Assembly: GCA_964529975.1 (NCBI GenBank)
Contig: CAZGXW010000006.1
Coordinates: forward strand, 1 to 64,000
Direction: 5' to 3'
Length of the DNA: 64,000 nucleotides
Origin: JADFMN01 sp964529975
GTDB taxonomy: Bacteria; Armatimonadota; Fimbriimonadia; Fimbriimonadales; Fimbriimonadaceae
A model generated the notes under the pieces. The model was not told the DNA's origin. It saw only the letters and a program-made list of their open reading frames with translations, and ran no database searches. Shown here piece by piece: positions 60,694 to 64,000 of the stretch. A program made the translations under genes and the position numbers. Every line of letters begins with the position of its first letter. The first letter of the stretch is position 1.

Positions 60694-60761
60694 AAATACT
60701 GGCTCTGCCCCAATCCCGGTACATTTGCTGAATACTGGTAAAAATACCTGGTATCCCAGTA
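60694..60761. repeat. repeated and inverted AATACTGG boxes upstream of flagellin
   Basis: AATACTGG at 60695-60702 and 60731-60738, with the inverse CCAGTA at 60756-60761 and TACCTGGTA between. Possible regulator sites; the flagellin promoter itself is not clear. Confidence 0.45.
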
Positions 60762-60793
60762 CATCTGACAGGGAATGAGACACGCGTAAGGCA

Positions 60794-60840
60794 CGCTCTG
60801 CCCCTGAGAGGGGGCTAGCCCAAGGATGGGCGAAAGAGCG
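60794..60840 (+). promoter_or_regulatory. three-way-junction leader RNA of flagellin
   Basis: Outer helix CGCTCT (60794-60799) / AGAGCG (60835-60840) encloses two hairpins: GCCCC-TGAGAG-GGGGC (60800-60815) and GCCC-AAGGAT-GGGC (60818-60831). It ends 8 nt before the ribosome binding site GGAGGAA (60849-60855). Confidence 0.55.
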
Positions 60841-60861
60841 GGCTTCACGGAGGAAACAAGA

Positions 60862-62298
60862 ATGTCTTTTCGCGTAAACACAAACGTCTCGGCGATGAAC
60901 GCCCTGCGGAACCTCAACACCACGGGCATGCAGTTCGCCGGTTCGATCAACAGGCTCTCGACGGGCCTCCGCATCAACACCGCCGCCGACGACCCGGCCG
61001 GCCTCATCGCGTCTGAAAACTTCCGCGCACAGATCAGCGGCGTGGAGCAGGCCATCAAGAACAGCCAAGACGCCCTGAACTATGCCAAGACCGCTGAAGG
61101 CGCGCTCGACGAGATCTCGCGACTGATGCGCGAGTCCCGCTCGCTCGCCGTCCTCTCGGCCAACACCGGCACGCTCAGCACGTCGCAGTTGCAGGCAAAC
61201 CAGACGCAGATCGACCTCATTACGCGGTCCATCGACCGCATCGCACAGCAGACGCAGTTCGGCCGCAAGAAGATCCTTGACGGCTCGGCCGGCGTCAACG
61301 CCGTCATCGTCGACTCGGTCAACGTCAAGTCGATGACGATGAGCGGCGAGATCGGAAACCAGACCCTGTCTGCCGACGGCGCCGTCGACATCCAGGTCAC
61401 GACTGCCGCGACGAAGGCCACTCACACTGGCACTCGCACCACGGCGGCTGCGGACCTCGCGACCTACGTCGCAACTGCAGTTGGCGCTGCCGGCTCGTTC
61501 AGCATCAACGGCCTCGCGTTCAACGTCACTGCCACCGACACGTTCGGCGCAGTCGTCCAGAAGATCAACGAGATGTCCGGCCAAACCGGCGTGGTCGCGG
61601 AAGCGATCTTCGGCGGGGGCAACGGCCAGATCGTGCTTCGACAGACGTCGTACGGCGCGAACTACAAGATCAACCTTGTGGACGCGAGCGGCGTGATCCA
61701 GGCTGCTGCGGGCACCGTCAGCGCGGCTGGCGTGAACGCGGTCGCCGACGTCACCGTCGGTGCGCTGACGCCGGTCACGTTCACCGCCGGGTTCAACGGC
61801 GCGGACGGCCTCACGCTCTCGGACAGCAAGGGCAACCGCATCGTACTGACAGAGGCGGGCAACACGGTCACGACCCACACCGCTGCGGCACAGGTGACAG
61901 TTGGAACCGCACAGTTCCAGATCGGCGGTAACGCGAACCAGATCACACTGCTGTCGATCCCGAACTTCAGCGCATCGGCGCTGGGCTTCGCAGGCCTCGA
62001 CGTCACGACCGCTGCCGGTGCAACGGCTGCGATCACGGCGATCGACGACGCGATCGACGGACTCAACCTCAAGCGCGGCGAGATCGGCTCGTTCATGCGC
62101 AACATCCTCGAGTCGAACATTCGCTCGCTGGGTGTCACCAAGGAGAACCTCTCGGCGACCGAGTCGCAGATCCGCGACACCGACATTGCCGACGAGATGA
62201 CGATGTTCACCAAGCTCCAGATCCTCCAGCAGAGTGGTCTCTCGGTCCTCGCGCAGGCCAACGCTGCGCCCCAGGCCGTGCTCTCGCTCCTGCGGTAA
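60862..62298 (+). CDS. fliC: flagellin
   Basis: A 478-residue filament protein. Conserved N-terminal D0/D1: MSFRVNTNVSAMNALRNLNT, then INRLSTGLRINTAADDPAGL. C-terminal D1/D0: ESNIRSLGVTKENLSATESQ, then FTKLQILQQSGLSVLAQANA, ending VLSLLR. The middle (~150-370) is a variable surface domain with a flagellin IN-type motif (FSINGLAFNVTATDTFGAVV). ATG 60862 follows GGAGGAA; an in-frame ATG 12 codons upstream is inside the leader hairpin. No other flagellar gene is in view. Confidence 0.96.
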   Translation: MSFRVNTNVSAMNALRNLNTTGMQFAGSINRLSTGLRINTAADDPAGLIASENFRAQISGVEQAIKNSQDALNYAKTAEGALDEISRLMRESRSLAVLSANTGTLSTSQLQANQTQIDLITRSIDRIAQQTQFGRKKILDGSAGVNAVIVDSVNVKSMTMSGEIGNQTLSADGAVDIQVTTAATKATHTGTRTTAAADLATYVATAVGAAGSFSINGLAFNVTATDTFGAVVQKINEMSGQTGVVAEAIFGGGNGQIVLRQTSYGANYKINLVDASGVIQAAAGTVSAAGVNAVADVTVGALTPVTFTAGFNGADGLTLSDSKGNRIVLTEAGNTVTTHTAAAQVTVGTAQFQIGGNANQITLLSIPNFSASALGFAGLDVTTAAGATAAITAIDDAIDGLNLKRGEIGSFMRNILESNIRSLGVTKENLSATESQIRDTDIADEMTMFTKLQILQQSGLSVLAQANAAPQAVLSLLR

Positions 62299-62333
62299 CC
62301 CAAAACTTAGAGACCTGGTACAAGCGAAAAGAC

Positions 62334-62357
62334 GGCCCGGGGGTCAAACCCCGGGCC
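62334..62357 (+). terminator. first hairpin after flagellin
   Basis: Perfect 9-bp stem GGCCCGGGG / CCCCGGGCC with a 6-nt loop and no T-tract; may protect the mRNA 3' end. Confidence 0.55.
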
Positions 62358-62387
62358 ACCCCCTCGCTCCCCAGAATTCTCATCACG

Positions 62388-62420
62388 GCGCGGTCATCGA
62401 CCGCGCTGTTTCTTTTTTGA
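62388..62420 (+). terminator. intrinsic terminator of flagellin
   Basis: Perfect 8-bp stem GCGCGGTC / GACCGCGC with loop ATC, followed by TGTTTCTTTTTTGA. Confidence 0.9.
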
Positions 62421-62432
62421 AGATCGAGCCGG

Positions 62433-62756
62433 CTACGCCCTTCGTTCGATCACGAGCGTAAACTCGTTCGCCAGCCCGACGATCGTCGCGATCACGGCCG
62501 CGAAAGGCGCGAACACGAGTGCAAAGATGCCAACGGCGACTGGCAGGTTGAGCAGCTCTCTCCCCTCCTTGTTTTTCACGATGATCCGCTGGACGTTCCC
62601 CTCTTTAATCAGTCGCTTGACCTCGTCGAGCAGGTTCTCCGATTTGACCGTACGCTCCTCGGTCTTCGGCTGCGCCTTTGGCGCCTCCTGTTTCTTGCTC
62701 GACGCGCTCGCCTTCTTCGTGGTCGAACCCGCTTTGGGCTTCTTGGTCTCGGCCAT
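62433..62756 (-). CDS. DUF4342 domain-containing protein
   Basis: A 107-residue protein. A disordered Lys/Ala/Ser N terminus (~40 residues, KKASASSKKQEAPKAQPK) leads to DUF4342: LLDEVKRLIKEGNVQRIIVK, then RELLNLPVAVGIFALVFAPF with one or two membrane segments, ending TLVIERRA. Family function unknown. Convergent with flagellin. Confidence 0.8.
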   Translation of the reverse strand: MAETKKPKAGSTTKKASASSKKQEAPKAQPKTEERTVKSENLLDEVKRLIKEGNVQRIIVKNKEGRELLNLPVAVGIFALVFAPFAAVIATIVGLANEFTLVIERRA

Positions 62757-62784
62757 TGTAACTCTGCTACGCCCCCAGCCGTCG

Positions 62785-62790
62785 TAGGGT
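62785..62790 (+). promoter_or_regulatory. possible -10 element of the kelch protein gene
   Basis: TAGGGT, 10 nt before the ATG at 62801. Confidence 0.3.
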
Positions 62791-62800
62791 TACGAGGCCC

Positions 62801-63679
62801 ATGACCGCACTTGCCCTAGTTATCGTGCTCGGAACCCAGTCCGAACCGGCCGCCCGGTCTGGTGTCGGCGCGGCCAAAGTCGGTGCGACCGCCTATGTGA
62901 TCGGTGGCGCGCTCGAGCGCGACGGTTCGTTCGCCCGCGACGTCCTTGCGTTCGACACCCTCGGCAAGAAGTGGTCGAACAAGGCCTTGCTCATGGAGCC
63001 GATCGCGTTCCCTGTCGTCGAGACTTACGCCGGAAAGATCTACGTGATGGGCGGGCTGCACGCCGACGGTTCCGCGTGCAACCACGCCTGGATGTACGAT
63101 CCGGCTAAGGACATCTTCACGAGGCTGGCTCCTGTGCCTACGGCGCGGAGCCGCGCCTCAGGCGCGATCGTTGCGGGCAAGGTCGCCATCATCGGCGGCA
63201 TCGATGCGGACGGAAACAACAGCGCGCGCGTCGAGATGTACGACACAGTCAACAAGACTTGGGGCCGTGTCGAGCCGCTCACAACCCCGCGACACGGCCA
63301 TGTCTCTGAGTTCGTCAAAGATGTGCTGGTCGTCGCGGGCGGATATTCCGGTGACGAAATGTCGCGCAGCGTCGAGACGTGGCAAAGCGGCAAGGGCTGG
63401 GCGAAAGCCAAGGACCTGCCGAGCCCGCGCGGGTTTTCACAGTCGGTGACGGCGAACAACGCGATGGTCGTCTTTGGCAATCGTGGCGGGGCCATGCACC
63501 CGCTCACCTTCGACCCGTCGACGGGCGAATGGGCGGAGAGCAAGGCGTTCGACGTCACGCGGCACCGGGGAGCGGCCGTAGAACACGCGGGACGCGTTTA
63601 CTTGCTCTTCGGCGAGGAGTCGGGCGGCAAGGCCGTGGCGACCTTCGACCTCCTCCGCGACGCTTGGGCTGACCGCTAG
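62801..63679 (+). CDS. kelch-repeat beta-propeller protein
   Basis: A 292-residue protein with five to six kelch blades, each with a Gly-Gly and a Tyr/Trp pair: VGATAYVIGGALERDGSFAR, AGKIYVMGGLHADGSACNHA, AGKVAIIGGIDADGNNSARV, VKDVLVVAGGYSGDEMSRSV. The N terminus (TALALVIVLGTQSEPA) could be a short signal peptide. Usually ligand-binding or surface proteins. Convergent with a WD40 gene 4 bp away. Confidence 0.82.
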   Translation: MTALALVIVLGTQSEPAARSGVGAAKVGATAYVIGGALERDGSFARDVLAFDTLGKKWSNKALLMEPIAFPVVETYAGKIYVMGGLHADGSACNHAWMYDPAKDIFTRLAPVPTARSRASGAIVAGKVAIIGGIDADGNNSARVEMYDTVNKTWGRVEPLTTPRHGHVSEFVKDVLVVAGGYSGDEMSRSVETWQSGKGWAKAKDLPSPRGFSQSVTANNAMVVFGNRGGAMHPLTFDPSTGEWAESKAFDVTRHRGAAVEHAGRVYLLFGEESGGKAVATFDLLRDAWADR

Positions 63680-63683
63680 CGCG

Positions 63684-64000
63684 TCACTTCTGCGGCGGGT
63701 TGACCTGGTACACCTGCAGCGCGTTCGCGGCGTCGGTGGTCAGGAGGTACTTCCCATCAGCCGTAAAGGCCACGAGCGAGTCCACATACGCTCGGCCCGT
63801 GATCGTCGTGATCTTCCTGTAAGACTTCAAGTCCCACAGCACTACGCTCGAGTCGGACGAACTGCTCGCGCCGACCTTGCCGTTCGGCGAGATCGCGACG
63901 CCCAACACCCAGTCCGAGTGGCCCGGCATCGAGGCGATCTTGGCACGCTTGCCGAGGTCCCACATCGTCACCGAGCCGTCTCGTCCGGCGGTCAGTCCGA
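63684..64000 (-). CDS. WD40 repeat protein (5' end outside window)
   Basis: The C-terminal ~104 residues of a WD40 beta-propeller. Repeats are seen as MWDLGKRAKIASMPGHSDWV, then LGVAISPNGKVGASSSSDSS and VVLWDLKSYRKITTITGRAY. The frame is open to the window edge (GLTAGRDGSVTMWD), so the ATG at 63971 is internal. Confidence 0.85.
   Translation of the reverse strand, partial: GLTAGRDGSVTMWDLGKRAKIASMPGHSDWVLGVAISPNGKVGASSSSDSSVVLWDLKSYRKITTITGRAYVDSLVAFTADGKYLLTTDAANALQVYQVNPPQK

Noticed and set aside
60786..60802. sigma-54 promoter at AAGGCACGCTCTGCCC before flagellin
   Set aside because: The GG and GC elements are 8 bp apart rather than 10, and the site lies within the predicted leader helix.

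Overview
The window is a compact, GC-rich (about 60 %) bacterial chromosome segment with about 71 protein genes, most in operons that overlap by 4 bp or lie a few bases apart. No tRNA, rRNA, CRISPR array, insertion sequence or prophage is visible. The gene set points to a diderm with lipopolysaccharide (lpxA, lpxB, rfaE1), a flagellum (flagellin), menaquinone-type respiration (ubiD family, quinone-linked pyrD), flavin-dependent thymidylate synthesis (thyX) and PEP-CTERM surface proteins. Together with many near-leaderless promoters, this fits Armatimonadota, most likely a Fimbriimonas relative. That placement is inference from gene content; no marker was aligned.

Layout. 1-2.2 kb: end of a YdeI-like gene, a P-loop kinase and a DUF4272 pair. 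2.2-7.0 kb: ubiD carrying three in-frame palindromic mini-repeats, a lipoprotein, folD-purE, then ftsZ with a strong terminator. 7.0-10.6 kb: an operon of a membrane protein, a secreted helical protein, xylA, a thioredoxin and a nitroreductase. 10.6-16 kb: PfkB kinase, mntR, dapF, a 650-residue unknown, a MerR regulator and thyX. 16-24.3 kb: trpG/pabA, a TPR membrane protein, typA, PhyH dioxygenase, two small anchored proteins and a DUF1501 protein. 24.3-31 kb: lipB with a degenerate membrane cyclase, a basic protein, rfaE1-lgt and argB. 30-34.5 kb: pyrR-pyrB-pyrC plus a lipoprotein, rnhC and a GNAT. 34.6-37.1 kb: a lipoprotein and a secreted protein whose signal peptide is interrupted by a G10 tract. 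37-48 kb: M29 peptidase, SpoIIM, a glycosyltransferase, a zinc-ribbon protein, an oxidoreductase, tsaE/rimO and a BaiN-type flavoprotein. 48.3-52.8 kb: a structured non-coding region, then sigma factor, dedA, fabZ, lpxA and lpxB. 52.9-57.3 kb: gyrB between two related secreted proteins. 57.3-64 kb: pyrD, a sugar permease with a CPBP protease, flagellin, DUF4342, kelch and WD40 proteins.

How the genes work together. fabZ, lpxA and lpxB form one operon, so acyl-ACP supply, the first lipid A acylation and disaccharide formation are co-expressed. This LpxB has a complete acyl-carrier-protein domain inserted in its N-terminal half, the most unusual protein here. pyrR, pyrB and pyrC form a pyrimidine operon with pyrD elsewhere. 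folD and purE supply one-carbon units and purines. lgt, several lipoproteins and many secreted proteins indicate an active envelope.

A window-wide pattern is a TANNNT or CATAAT -10 element ending 5 to 12 nt before the start codon of many first genes, usually without a Shine-Dalgarno sequence. That implies leaderless or nearly leaderless mRNAs. Flagellin, the PEP-CTERM gene and the basic protein instead have clear ribosome binding sites.
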